A DNA stretch of 64,000 nt from Perognathus longimembris pacificus (Eukaryota > Chordata > Mammalia > Rodentia > Heteromyidae), in assembly GCF_023159225.1 (NCBI RefSeq), contig NC_063171.1, positions 9,907,886 through 9,971,885 of the forward strand, read 5' to 3'. Position numbers and translations under genes: made by a program. Each line of letters starts with the position of its first letter. The stretch's first letter is position 1. The notes under the pieces are model-generated. The model was not told where the DNA came from and searched no databases. It saw only the letters and a program-made list of their open reading frames with translations. Positions 42,786 through 54,539 of the stretch are shown here, piece after piece.

Positions 42786-42807
42786 ACTTCACATAGGCAG
42801 AAATTTT

Positions 42808-43010
42808 TTTTTTTTTTTGGCCAGTCCTGGGCCTTGAACTCAGGGCCTGAGCACTGTCCCTGGCTTCTTCCCGCTCAAGGGTAGCACTCTGCCACTTGAG
42901 CCACAGCGCTGCTTCTGGCCGTTTTCTGTATATGTGGTGCTGGGGAATCGAACCTAGGGCCTCGTGTATCCGAGGCAGGCACTCTTGCCACTAGGCTATA
43001 TCCCCAGCCC
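42808..43010 (-). mobile_element. IDL-Geo SINE, young
   Basis: On +: T-run, GGCCAGTCCTGGGCCTTGAACTCAGGGCC...CCACTTGAGCCACAGCGC...TCTGTATATGTGGTGCTGGGGAATCGAACC...CTTGCCACTAGGCTATATCCCCAGCC. It is flanked by a perfect 18-bp duplication CACATAGGCAGAAATTTT (42790-42807 and 43011-43028), and retained CpGs in the B box suggest recent insertion. Confidence 0.95.
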
Positions 43011-43129
43011 CACATAGGCAGAAATTTTAAATAAGGAAACTTTCATAGTTTTTTCCTTCCAAGGAAATCATATTAAAAGAAAAATATAAAATAGCTGTAT
43101 AATCACTATAATGGCTAACTTTTTAAAAT

Positions 43130-46020
43130 TTAATTTTGTTCTCAAGGTGATATACAGAGGGTCACAGTTACATACATAAGGTAGTGAGTACATTTCTTGC
43201 CAAACTTGTTATCTTCTCCTTCATTTTTATCCCACCTTCCCCCCTTCCCAAGTCCTCCCCCCCACCAGTTGTACAGTTAGTTTACAATGTATTATCTTGT
43301 AAATATTACTGTTGCATTGGTTCACCCTTTGTCCTTTGTCTCGCCATTTTTATGTTCCCCTTCCCTTTCCTAATTCAGATAAATGTATATATAATACTCA
43401 GGGCACCGAAATCAAATACAGTGACAACAGAGGTTAAGCCATAGGGAAGAAAAACACAAGAAAAAAAGAAATAATTTCACATAGCACATCAAAAATAAAA
43501 ATAACGATGAAAAACCACTCATTTCCATATGTTGTAGTTCATTTCACTTAGCATCATCTTATATGATCATATGTATATAGTCATGGATCTATTGTGATCC
43601 TCTGCTAGGACTATTCTAGATAAATACTGATATCAATGAGGGAAAACAAAGAGTCTACGTTTCTTTGGGTCTGTCTCACTTGACTTAGTATAATTTTTTC
43701 CAAGCCTTTTCATTTCCTTATGAATGGAGTGGTATCATTCTTTCTGATAGAACCATAGAATTCCTGTGTGTGTGTGTGTGTGTGTCACATTTTCTTGATC
43801 CATTCATCTACTAAGTGGCATCTAAAATACAGATTTTAGCTATGGGAAATAATGCTACACTGAACATAGTTGTGCTGGTAGCTTTAATATGATCTTGTCT
43901 GTGATCCTTTGGTTAAATGCCCAAATGTGGGGTTGTTGGGCCATAGGGGAGTTCTATGTTTAGCCTTCCAAGGAACCTCCATAATGCATTCCAGAGTGGT
44001 TAAACAAGTTTACACTCCACCAACAGTGTAGTAGCATTTCCTTTTGGCCACATCCCAGCCAAAATCTGCTGTTATTAGTTATCTTGATAATGGTCCTTCT
44101 TAACTGGGATAGGTGGACTCTCAATACTGTTGTGATTTGCATTTCTTTTATGGCCAGATGTGTTGAGCACTTCTTCATGACTCTCTTGGCCATTCTCATT
44201 TCCAATTCAGAGAAGTCTCTATTTAAATATTTAGCCCATTTATTAATGAGGTAGATATTTCTTGAGGATATGTTTTGGAGAGACTTAATTTTTTGAGTTC
44301 TAAATATAGTTTAGATATGAGGTCCTTGTCTGTTGAATGGCCACTGAAGATCTTCTCCCAGCCTGTGGGCTTTCTATTTATCTTGCAAGCTCTGTCATTT
44401 GCCATGCAGAAGCTGTACAATTTCATGCAATCTCGCTTGTCCAACCTTTCCTTGATTTGTTATGTTTCTAGGTCTTTATTAAGAAAGTTTTGATCTGTGC
44501 CAAGTAACCCTCGTATTTCTCCTATTCCTTCCTGCAATGTTTTCAGGGCATCTGCTTTTACCTTGAGGTCTTTAATCCATTTGGAACTGATTCTGATGCA
44601 GGTTGATATATAAGGATCTAACTTTAGTTTCTTGGTTTTTTTGTTTGTTTGTTTGTTTTTTACAGTTGCGTAACCAATTTTTCCAGCACCATTTGTTGAA
44701 GAGGCTGTCTTTCTTCCATCCGTTTTTTTTGGCTCCCTTATAAAATATTAGGTGCCCATAGGGTCTGCAGGTTCATTTCTGGATCTTCAGTTCTATTCCA
44801 TTGGTCCTCAGTCCTGTTCTTGTGCCGGAACCAAGCTGTTTTTTTATTACTATATGTTTGTAATAGAGTTTGAAGTTTGGTATTGTTATTCCTCCAGTAC
44901 TGTTCTTCCTGCTAAGGATTCTTTTTGTTACTTGGCGTCTTTTATTGTTCCATATGAATTTTTGGATTGCTTCCTCTATTTCATTAAAAATGATGTTGGG
45001 ATAATGATGGGTATTGCATTGAGTTTGTAGATAGCCTTTGCATTACTGCCATTTTCACAATTTTAATCCACCCAATCCAGATGTATGGAATGTTTTTCCA
45101 CTTCTTAGTTCTACTTTAATTTCCCTTTTCAGGTTTTTAAAGTTTTCATCATAGAGGTCTTTCACTTCCTTGGTTACGTTTATTCCTAGGTATTTTTTTG
45201 AGGCTATTACAAAAGGAGTTGCTTTTCTGATTTCAGCCTCACTCTCCTCATTGTTGGCATACAAAAAAGCCATTTGTTTTTGAAGATTAATTCTATACCC
45301 TGCCACTATGCCCAAGTTTTGGATTAGCTCATGTAAATAGAGAATAGCATCTATAGGGATCTTTAAATACAGGATCACATCATCTGCAAAGAGAGGTTTA
45401 CTTCATCTTTTTTTCCTATTTGGATCCCCTTTATATTTGCATCTTGCATTATTGCTCTAGCTAGGAATTCTAATACTATATTGAAGAGGAGTAGAGACCG
45501 TGGACATCCTTGTCTTGCTTCTGATTTTAAAGAAAACAGCTTTTCACTATTAAGTATAATGCTGTAGGTTTGACATGCACAGCCTTTATTATATTGAGGA
45601 ATGTTCCATGGATTCTTAATTTCTCCAGAGCTTTCATCATAAAGATGTGTTGGATCTTGTCAAATGTCGTTTCTGCATTACTGGAGATGATCATATGGGT
45701 CTTGTCCTTGATCCTATAGATGTGGTGAATCACATTAATTGACTCATGTATATTGAACCAGCTTTGCATCCCTAGAATGAATCCTATTTGATCATAGTGT
45801 ATAAATTTGTTGATGAGTTGTTGAAGTCAATTGGCCAGAATTCTATTGAAAAATTTTGTATCAATGTTCATCAAAGAAATGGGTCTAGTTCTCTTTCTCT
45901 GACGAGTCCCTTTCTGGTTTGGGGATGAGGGTTATGCTGCTTTCATAGAATGAGTTCAGTAGTGAAGTTTCACTTTCAATTTCACTGAAGAGTTTGAGGA
46001 GTATTGGTGTGAATTATGCT
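43130..46020 (-). mobile_element. 5'-truncated L1 (ORF2 3' half plus 3' UTR)
   Basis: The 3' UTR terminus (reverse of AGAAATGTACTCACTACC...) is at 43140-43260 and the UTR continues to about 43955, with a (TG)n at 43762-43784. ORF2 then extends to about 46020, where homology stops. At roughly 2.9 kb it covers less than half of a 6-7 kb L1. The pyrimidine-rich + strand at 43220-43265 is the antisense of the L1 G-rich tract. Confidence 0.9.
43958..46000 (-). pseudogene. L1 ORF2 remnant (RT and C-terminal domain)
   Basis: The minus strand holds successive ORF2 pieces in shifted frames. At 45769-45527 is an RT palm segment with a TTFDKIQH motif. At 45395-45055 is the catalytic FADD motif in [10 protein letters not shown], followed by INLQKQMAFLY and KYLGINVTKEVKDLYDENFK. 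At 44444-44223 is MDKRDCMKLYSFCMAND...SLSLINGLNI-like connector sequence. At 44205-43960 is the C-terminal zinc-knuckle-like segment with LLHCWWSVNLF. Stops and frameshifts separate them, and the endonuclease domain is absent, so it is not active. Functionally the family encodes the enzyme for target-primed reverse transcription, which also mobilises the SINEs here. Confidence 0.9.
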
Positions 46021-47084
46021 TAAGGGCTAACATTTTAAAACCTGCAAACATCATGTGTTGATGTGGCGGTGAAGAAACTGGCATATTGGAAAAGTAAAAT
46101 TGGCAATGTAAAATTACATTGGGAAACTCTTGAGTCATATAAGCTGAAGTATTTTGTTATTATTCAGAAAGTACATTTCTAAGAATTCACTCAAGAGAAA
46201 TGCACATGTAGTTCACCAAAATGCACACACAACAGTGCTTATAATCATACTACAGAAATAATTCTAAATCAGCATTTCTGGACTTTAGCTCCATTGACAT
46301 ACAATATTGTATATTTTGTTGTGGGATTTCCTGTGCATTGTATGATTATTAATAATATCCTGGCCTCTGCTCACTAGATGACCTCAGCAACTCAGCAGTT
46401 AAAACAAACAAAACCATTTCCACACATTACATTATCCCTTGAGGTTGTAAAACCATCCCTCATTGACAATCACTGTCCTGAATTCGACAAAAACTCATTA
46501 TTTATTTGCTATGCTTTGAATATAGTTGTTGCTCCTCAAAGGGCTATGTGTATGGCACTTAGTCACAAGAACATGATATTGGGAGATGGAAGAACTCTTT
46601 TTAGGCAGAGTTTCTTTTCCAAATGGCATGTGCTTAAGTCTTTAAGAACATGTCCAGAAGGTAGTTCTAATGACACTTCTAATTATTTGTTGCAGAGTGA
46701 TTGCTATAAGCCTGTCTTCTTAAAAGAAAAATTCTCAAAATTTGTTCTTCAAAAATCATTCTATTTCCCGCTCTTCAAAATCTTTTCAATATAAAAATAG
46801 TATGTGTATTTGTCAGTGTTTACTAAATTAGTTAACAAGAAGTTAATTTTCCAGTTAATAGAAGAATGGAGCACAAAGTATATAAATTGTAGATTACTGA
46901 TACCACAGGAGAAGGAAGAGAGAAAACAGTATAATTGAAGAGGAATGTAACATGATTTCAAAGCTATTCCCCTAAGTCAAATATATGGGGCACTCTTATG
47001 CTGACTACTAGAAAAAGCTGTAGTAGGGTGATTTCTTGAGCCCAGTTTGGGGATAGTCTGGATAACATATCAAGAAACTATCTA
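46021..47084. other. Intergenic, no feature recognised
   Basis: A 138-codon + frame (46378-46794) has no recognisable domain or splice context. The rest is AT-rich. Confidence 0.4.
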
Positions 47085-47210
47085 AGGAAAGAAAGGAGGG
47101 AGGGAGGGAGCAAGGGAGGGAGCGAGGGAGGGAAGTGCAGGTAAGGGAAAGAGGGAGGGAGGAAGGAAGGAAAAGAAAAAAATGAAGGAAGAAAAGAAGG
47201 AGGGAGAAAG
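47085..47210. repeat. (GGGA/GGAA)n purine tract
   Basis: About 125 bp of nearly pure purine on +, made of GGGA, GGAA and GAAA units. Confidence 0.9.
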
Positions 47211-48390
47211 GTTTCTGTACAACTTTGTTGACATTAATTCCATCGAGAGGATGTAAATAGGACTAATTTTAGTGAGTAAATTATACTAATATAAGAAAAA
47301 ATTACTTACAGATCAGAAAAAATACTGCACTTTCCATCTTGTTTCCTTGTGATGCATGCTGGTAAAAGCCAGCCAGATGGATGAAGTCAGACTATCATGA
47401 GAACACTAGGCTGGAGAGAAAGCAGTCAGCTGAACTCCATCCACCAATATTATCTGCAGACATATGAAGGAGCCATCATACATGGTCAAGCCCTCAATTG
47501 ACTTTAACTGACATCTAACTACACAAAAGACTTGAAGCAAGAACCCCTCCCAATTCTTACAGAAATTACTGATGCATAGGATCATAAGAAAAACGAAATG
47601 GTTGTTTGAGGCTCATCTCTTGGCTGTTACTTCTTTTTGCAACCACTGCAGCCATTAAGAGGAACAATCATAATTGTCATTAAAGACAAGATCAATCCAA
47701 TGGAGTTGAGCAAATATTGAGTTCCAACTCTATATCACTGGTGATTCCAAAATGATGAAATCCTGATCTCTGGCTTGTGAAATGAGTCAGCCATGTTGTG
47801 AAAAAGTACAATAATAGATGTAGTAAGAGCTCAAGGAAAGGAGACAGATAAATGAATGGTCAGCTATTGCCTAAAGGCATCAGTATGCATTGCTGAGGCT
47901 TCAACTAAGTTCAGGATAAAAAGTGGACATGTGATCAGCCTTTTCTGATTCCTTTTCTTTTTGAGTTTTAGCTATACAGCACCCAAGAATTTTCTCTGCT
48001 CCATGCTCCATGTTGGTAGAGATCTTCCCCCTTCCAGTTCATAGGTGAGAACTTCAGGGGAAGGACACAGTCTATAAATAGGTAAAATGTTCTGACTCAT
48101 TGTGAGAAGCCCACAGACCCACAGATACAAATGCCATTATTTAAATTCTACTTTTATCAATGATGAAGCTTATATTCACAGGCCATATGATCTCTTTATT
48201 TGACTCTTATTGATATATTCTTTAGGCAGAATGGGAGTGGGAGCAATTGTGTTCATCATTTATTGTGTCGAACCAGAAATCTGGGAATCAGATTGAAATA
48301 ATATTTGGTAAGTCTTTAGTTTCTTCCAGGGCATAGGAATTAGGTTTTTGGTAAGCATACAGCCTTGTCTCTGACAAGCTAGAGAGACCA
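47211..48390. other. Intergenic, no feature recognised
   Basis: Single-copy-looking sequence. No exon, repeat family or RNA gene supported. Confidence 0.4.
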
Positions 48391-48394
48391 TGCA

Positions 48395-48645
48395 AAATCA
48401 TGCATGGTGTGTGCTGGTCCTCGTGATTGAACTCAGAGTCTGGGTACTGTCCCTGAGCTGCTTTTGCTCAATGCTTGTACTCTACTTCTTGAGCTACAGC
48501 TCCACTTTGAGATTTTTTTGCTGGTTAATTGGAGATAAGTATCTCAGGGACTTTTCTGGCAGGCTGGCTTCAAATTGTGATCCTCATATGTTAGCCTCCT
48601 CAATAGCTAGGATTACAGCCATGGGCCACTAGTGCTTGGCTCAAC
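48395..48645 (-). mobile_element. B1-like/Geo composite SINE
   Basis: On +: GTGATTGAACTCAGAGTCTGGGTACTGTCCCTGAGCTGCTTTTGCTCAATGC...GAGCTACAGCTCCAC, GCTGGTTAATTGGAGATAAG, then CTGGCAGGCTGGCTTCAAATTGTGATCC...AGCTAGGATTACAGCCATGGGCCACTAGTGCTTGGC. The overlapping open frame is the SINE. Confidence 0.8.
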
Positions 48646-48894
48646 AGGTTTTTGGCAATGCTACATTTATCAGTTTCCTGTCCTTATCCAGGTATATGGT
48701 TCTGGGCCCAGCCATGTTGAGGAGCTTTCGTTTTCATGAGGCAAATCAACCTCTTTATCTTCAGTAATCTGCAGTCCTTATAGACCTTTGTCTTCACAAA
48801 AACACTGGAGAACTCTGAAAATACTCTCTGTAAGCATCTGGCAGTTCTGAGACAATGGTGGTCACAGAGTGACCTAAGATTACAAAATGCGATT

Positions 48895-49400
48895 TTTAAA
48901 AAAATAATAATTACTTATTTATTGTCAAAGTGATATACAGAGGGGTTACAGTTTCATACGTTAGGCCATGGGTACATTTCTTTTACTATTTGTTACCTCC
49001 TCCCTCATTCCCCCCCGCCCCCTCCCCCTTTCCTTCTCCCCCCATGAGTTGTTCAGTTGGTTTACACCAAATGGTTTTGCATGCATTGCTTTTGGAGTCA
49101 TTGTCTTTTAATCTTTTGTCTCTCAATTTTGATATTCCTTGTCACTTCCCTAGTTCTAATACCAGTATATACAATATCCAGGGTACTCATATGAGAGTTT
49201 AGGCTAGTCACAGCAGAGGATCACAAGAGCCCAATAGCTATGCCCTTATGAACACATAAGATGATGCTAAGTGAAATGAACTCCATGTTATGGAAACAAC
49301 TGTTATATCACTGTTATAATTACTTTCAACATGCCATGTGAAACCATAGCTTCTTTTCTTGATGATCCTCTTGTATCCCCTTCCTGTGGTTGTCCCCACG
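48895..49400 (-). mobile_element. L1 3' end with 5' inversion
   Basis: 48905-49190 is the L1 3' terminus in minus orientation (poly-A as T/A-rich 48895-48925, then GTGATATACAGAGGGGTTACAG... to CACTTCCCTAGTTCTAATACC). The adjoining 49205-49340 block (CAGAGGATCACAAGAGCCCAATAGC...GATGATGCTAAGTGAAATGAACTCC) is a 3' UTR segment in + orientation. In the 15762 and 43130 L1 copies the same block has the same orientation as the tail, so here it is inverted. Confidence 0.75.
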
Positions 49401-49918
49401 GAAAATGTGATTTTTTTTTAAGCAATTGGAATTGAGGTAAGAATGGCATTTTAGTACAAAACAACAACAAAACTTCTACATATAGGCCATTCACACTGGT
49501 AGGTCAAAGAATACTTGCTGCTTTTAGATTTCAAGGCAGCTATGTTTTATAACCTTAGAAGATGCTAGAGAGAATTTGCATATGAATTATGAATGCCAAG
49601 CCTAGGTGGAAAGTGCCTAAATTCAATTCAGCTTTCATAGTAAAAAGCAAATAGTAAATGGATACCCCTGACTATATTGCTTGTTCAAAGGCATCAAGAT
49701 GGATTGCAGGAGATGCAGTGGGCTCTGCTGAGGGGCCTGAGAGTTTACAGGGAAGCTGTGAGGTGAAAGTGCTCTGACACACTAGATCCGTTGTAAGAGA
49801 ATTGTAGGAAGAAGTGTTCCAGAAGAAAATGCCATTTGGAGTCCTTGATAATGAATCCAAGTAGCAGAAAGTTACTCTTTGCTAGGTTTCATCTGTAGCA
49901 GCCTCTAAGTGGTTTTAA
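49401..49918. other. Intergenic, no feature recognised
   Basis: No exon or repeat assigned. Confidence 0.4.
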
Positions 49919-49920
49919 AT

Positions 49921-50004
49921 AGGAAGAAAGAAGGAAGGAAGGAAGGAAGGAAGGAAGGAAGGAAGGAAGGAAGGAAGGAAGGAAGGAAGGAAGGAAGGAA
50001 GGAA
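49921..50004. repeat. (AAGG)n microsatellite
   Basis: About 20 GGAA/AAGG units, nearly perfect. The minus frame across it encodes a Ser/Phe/Leu/Pro repeat and is an artefact. Confidence 0.97.
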
Positions 50005-50985
50005 AAGAAAATGAGCAAAAACATGGCATAAGGGGGCAAGTTCTACAAGTTAAGGATGTGAGACGGGGAGGCAAGAGCACCAGGAATAGCCTACTCCTAA
50101 ATCTATCCTATATCCAGAAGCAAATTGGAATAAAGACATATTAGTATGCTGAAGATGATTGGAAGCACCTCAGATAGGATCCAGTGACAGGGTGACCCTG
50201 TTCTATTTTGTATTAATGTATCAATGCCTCAAATGCGAATTTCCCAAAGACAGAAAATCAGCATGGGCCAGGAGGGCTTTAGACCCTATCTCCAATTATG
50301 ATATATACATTAGGCCAAAATTAACCACTAGAGAGTAATTTTGCCCAACTGAGGTTTAGTCAATGTGTTTGGAGTATAAACAACTTTTGGCTTTTATTTT
50401 CTTCAGTTTTAAATTTATATATTTAGGGGACATTAACCTGTCAGCTTCAATTACAACCTATGAATGTGACACACATATGACATTCTTTTGCTGACATTGT
50501 ATTATGAAAATGTATTAATATTATCATCCAATCTCCTTACAGAACTTCAGAAAGTCTGTTCAGAAACATGGTTGGGCAACATTTACGATATATCAACAAA
50601 AGAGAACACAGCTTTCCATTGATTGGTTCCAGGATTACTTCATCAGTAAAGCTTCAGATGCTCAAGTTGCTCATATAAAATGTGTAATATTCCCCTAATA
50701 TCTCCAGTACAATTTAAATAATCTCTAGGTTACTTTACTACTTAGTACCATTTAAATGCTATTTAAATAGCTATTATAATGCACTATGTAGGACATCATG
50801 ACAAAAAAGAACCCATGTTCATGTTCTGAACAAATAAAAGCATCATAGGCCTGAGTATGTAGAACATGATCTATGATTGGTTGAACCTGGATTGGTATGG
50901 TCCAGAATAGATTGATAGAGATTGGTGGGGATTGGTTATTGAATTGGTGGTTATACAAGATAGGACATAAGTCTCTTGTCTTAAG
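50005..50985. other. Intergenic with ATTGG cluster
   Basis: Mostly AT-rich single-copy-looking sequence. At 50875-50955 there are five ATTGG pentamers (reversed CCAAT) in about 80 bp, with another at 51014. No promoter or exon can be supported. Confidence 0.35.
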
Positions 50986-50987
50986 AG

Positions 50988-51182
50988 TATGAACTTAAGA
51001 GTATGACAAAACCAATTGGTGTAAACCAACTGTACAACCCTTGGTGGGAGAGGAAAGTGGGGAGGGAGGAGATGAGGAAAAATGAAGGAGGAGGTAACAA
51101 GTTGGATAAGAAATGTACTCACCTTACATATGAAACTGTAACCCTTCTGTACTTAACCTTGACAATAAAGAAAAAAAAAGAA
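50988..51182 (+). mobile_element. L1 3' end fragment
   Basis: GACAAAACCAATTGGTGTAAACCAACTGTACAACCC...GGGAGAGGAAAGTGGGGAGGGAGG...GGTAACAAGTTGGATAAGAAATGTACTCACC...CTTGACAATAAAG with an A-rich tail. Confidence 0.75.
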
Positions 51183-51194
51183 TGAGTTTAGAGT

Positions 51195-51310
51195 TAATTT
51201 GATCAATGCCTTACTCTGGTTCATTTCAAATTCCTCTGAGGATAAAACATAAACTTTCCATCTGAAATATAAGACTGTTCTATAAAGTTTCCTACTGTCC
51301 AATAAAAGAT
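51195..51310 (+). mobile_element. L2-like fragment
   Basis: CTTACTCTGGTTCATTTCAAATTCCTCTGAGGATAAAACATAAACTTTCCATCTG...CTATAAAGTTTCC resembles the L2 3' segment with an AGGATAAAACATAAACT core. The copy is short and diverged. Confidence 0.4.
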
Positions 51311-51314
51311 TTCT

Positions 51315-51570
51315 ATAGGTGGGTACTGTAGTGGCTTACACCTGTAATCCTATCTACTCAGTAGGCTGAGATCTGAAGATCTTGGTTCAAAGCCAGCCTG
51401 GGAAAGAAAGTCCCTGAGATTCTTGTCTCCAATTAACCATCAGAAAAGCAGAAGTGGTGATATGGCTCGAAGTGGTAGAGTTATATAGTCTTGAGCAAGA
51501 CTCGGGAACACGCCCAGACCCTGAGTTTAAGCCCCATGACCAACAATAACAACAACAACAACAACAAAAA
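51315..51570 (+). mobile_element. B1-like/Geo composite SINE
   Basis: GGTGGGTACTGTAGTGGCTTACACCTGTAATCCTATCTACTCAGTAGGCTGAGATCTGAAGATC...TTGTCTCCAATTAACCATC...GATATGGCTCGAAGTGGTAGAG...CCCTGAGTTTAAGCCCC, with a (CAA)n tail. Confidence 0.82.
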
Positions 51571-51770
51571 TTAAATATTTCTATAATGCCAGCTCTTGGA
51601 AGGCCGAGGCAGAAAAGTATGAAAAGAAAGAGGAAGAGATGGGAGAAGAGAGAAAAAGAGAAATGGGAGCAAGAGAGGATAGAGGAAATGGAAAAGGAGG
51701 GAAAGGGAAGGCAGGTGAGGAGTGGCATGAAGAAAGTTTGTGGAACAACACGTTTCCTAGATTTGTGAGT
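51571..51770. repeat. Purine-rich low-complexity tract
   Basis: GAAAAGAAAGAGGAAGAGATGGGAGAAGAGAG... The Lys/Glu/Arg-rich + frame and Ser/Phe/Pro-rich minus frames here arise from base composition. A B1 3' end-like GCCAGCTCTTGGAAGGCCGAGGCAG precedes it. Confidence 0.6.
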
Positions 51771-51804
51771 GTGTGTGTGTGCACATGCGCATTCGCACGT
51801 GCAT

Positions 51805-52045
51805 GTGTGCATGCCAGTCCTGGGGCTTTAACTCAGGGACTGAGCACTGTACTTGAGCTTCTTTTGCTCAAGGCTAGCATTCTACTTCTGGCTTTTTCTT
51901 TCTTTCTTTTTTTTTCATCCTCTTTTTTTGGTAATTTACTGGGAGATAAGAGTTTCTTGGACTTTCTTTGAGCAGTGATCCTTAGATCTCAGCCTCCTCA
52001 GTAGTTACATTATAGGCATGAGCCACTGGAGCCTGACTCTTCTAG
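51805..52045 (-). mobile_element. B1-like/Geo composite SINE
   Basis: On +: GCCAGTCCTGGGGCTTTAACTCAGGGACTGAGCACTGTACTTGAGCTTCTTTTGCTCAAGGCTAGC, TTTGGTAATTTACTGGGAGATAAGAG, then CAGCCTCCTCAGTAGTTACATTATAGGCATGAGCCACTGGAGCC. It is preceded by a (TG)n-type tract at 51765-51808. Confidence 0.78.
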
Positions 52046-52856
52046 ATTCTTTTTTAAGAAGCAAGGCTGCTGTGTGTGAGGTAAGGAGCTAGAAATGTAT
52101 AATCCAGAACCACAATTTTCTGTTTCTCTTTAGGATGGGTAGATACAAAAAACATTCTTCCATTGTGAACTGTGAGAAAATGGTAACTCACTACAGCCTA
52201 TGATCAAGCTGCTGGGCTGAGCAATCTCATGGGGCTTGGAGGAATTGAGTGGGAAATCAAAAGTCAAAGATAAGAAAACCCTTTTCTGGCCAAAATGTAA
52301 ACCATAATCCTGAAGGCAACACCCAACAATTCCATGTCATTAACAGCCCTTGATTTCAAGGAATGATGGAAAATATAGGGTGCTTTTTTGTTTGTTCATA
52401 TTTTTGTTGTTCTTTTTTTGGCTGATCATAACACCCCATAGAAATTGGGTTCTTATTGGGAAATTTGGGACAACGAAAGTAGCTCTTGGCCAAGAGAATG
52501 CACTGGGGGAGACTTTAGTAGAGTTTTAGCTCTAGTAAACTAGAAAATCTGCAGCCTGCCAGTCCTTTGTTCTCTCTTGTCCTAGCTTTGAGTGTGGATG
52601 GATGCCAAGAGTTGGGATAACCTGTATGTGACATACTTATATATGAAACCCAAAGAGAAATGGCAAATGAATCACAAACTTTCTGGCCGTGGCCTTGTCA
52701 AGTTATAGAACCAACCGTAGCATCTGCTCATGTAAAAACACCTAGTAAAGTCTCTGGAGTTTCATGTCCAGACATGAAACTAATGTCTGTCTAAGACAGA
52801 CATTTTGTTACAAAGGTAGATCCTGAACAGTGGTTTTTGTGCTTTTGTCTTTAGCT
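52046..52856. other. Intergenic, no feature recognised
   Basis: Single-copy-looking sequence without supported features. Confidence 0.4.

Positions 52857-52858
<2 letters not shown>

Positions 52859-52896
<38 letters not shown>
52859..52896. repeat. (GT)n microsatellite
   Basis: Perfect GT run of about 38 bp. Confidence 0.96.
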
Positions 52897-52897
<1 letters not shown>

Positions 52898-53499
52898 GTC
52901 CAAATTTACAGTTGCTTTATTTTTTTCCTCACTGAAACTAGAGTAAGTTTGAGATAACACCGGTGTAAAAGCTTTTCCTAGAATAAATTTAATGCATCTT
53001 TATGGCTATACCTTCTACATTTTCTAAAGAAAATACCCTCTTCAGTTATATTTGCTGTCTTTTTTGCCTTGAATTAGAATCCTGATGACTTATCAGTCAT
53101 TTCCCCTTCGTCCTGGCCTGAATGAATAGATGAACAGATGTTTCTCCTCCCGCAAAGAAAATCTAATCACTTTTCAATGACTATAATTGTGTCTCCAGCC
53201 TTCTCTTCTGGTAAAATTATCAATGCATTCCTTGAAACACAGCCCTTAGGGGAGTAACATTTCAACCTTTATGCTCATCAGTGTTGTGCTGGTCTATACC
53301 CTTCAAGGCCTCCACTTGTCAAATGCTAGAAGAAAATATCAGAATAAAGGCCTGTCAAGCACACAGGGTTGAAGGATCACCAATATAAGATGTTTGTCAT
53401 GACATTCTAGGCTGGAAAATATCCCATACTCATTAGCATTTAAGCTAAGTTGCATGTGTCTTATTTATTTTAGAGGGTTTAATTGTAAACATATACCAT

Positions 53500-53862
53500 G
53501 TTTCCTTTAAATTTTTTAAAATTTGTTATTTTTATTTGTATAGCTTGAAATATTTGTACAAAGAGGTTTCAGTTCAACATGTAGATTTACATGTACAACA
53601 CATCTTAATCAGTGTCACCCCTTCCTGTCATCTATTCCAACCCCTTCCATCCCTCACATTTCCTAGTTCATCTTTCATATGTATATTGAGTATTATGAAT
53701 GTATTCAGCCACCATTCCCCAATCTGTTCATTGGCTCCCTCTTCCACTCTCTGACATTATATTTCAGCTTTCCCCTATTAATTTTGTTAAGCTGTCTGTT
53801 AATTATTCAGAGGTTACACAATGGAAAGCCATTCCTGTAGATAACCTTACTTTAGTTTGGTC

Positions 53863-53924
<62 letters not shown>

Positions 53925-54410
53925 GTGTGTATTTTTATATCTGATTACAGTTTACATCTAACTTTCACATTTGAGAGAAAACTAGTACCCTTTTCTCTCA
54001 GAGCTTTACTTACTTAACTCAACATAATCTTTCTCAGTCCATTCATTTCACTTAAAATGACATATTATTCTTCCAGATGGAAGGACAAAACTGATTCATT
54101 AATCGGTCAGTGGACACCTAGGTTGATTGCTTATCTTGGCTATTGTGAATAGTGCTGAAATAAACAGTGTTTGTAGGTATCACTTTGGCATGGTTATCTT
54201 GGTTTCTTTGTGAATAAACCTAGAATTTGATACTATATCATATATTTGGTAGCCTTATTTTAGTTGTTTATTTAGGAAGCTTCATAATGTTCTGGATAAT
54301 GGTTTTACTGATTTGCATTGCCAACAACAGTTTGTGAGACTTTCTTTATCTCCCCAGTCTGGCCAGCATTTGCTTTTCACCTTACTACACCTCCTGGTTC
54401 TCAAAAGAAC
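53500..54410 (-). mobile_element. Old L1 3' UTR/ORF2-end fragment
   Basis: On +: GTATAGCTTGAAATATTTGTACAAAGAGGTTTCAGTTCAACATG... at the left. Further right come GTTGATTGCTTATCTTGGCTATTGTGAATAGTGCTGAAATAAACA, AGGAAGCTTCATAATGTTCTGGATAATGG, TTGCATTGCCAACAACAG and CCAGTCTGGCCAGCATTTGC, the antisense landmarks of an ancient L1 3' UTR and the end of ORF2. An (AT)n microsatellite interrupts it. Confidence 0.75.
53865..53920. repeat. (AT)28 microsatellite
   Basis: Uninterrupted AT dinucleotide run inside the old L1 fragment. The Tyr/Ile repeat frame across it is an artefact. Confidence 0.97.
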
Positions 54411-54539
54411 ATTGCAAACATAATGTCAGTGAGTATTTACTGTGAGAATTGTTCCTTGCACATGACCTTCTGTTTCAGGCAGAGTTAAACCTAACTACTA
54501 TGGTCTCATAGCACCAGACACACAGAGCAATAATAGCAA

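Noticed and set aside
46378..46794. 138-codon + frame
   Set aside because: No domain, no splice signals and AT-rich composition; best explained by chance.
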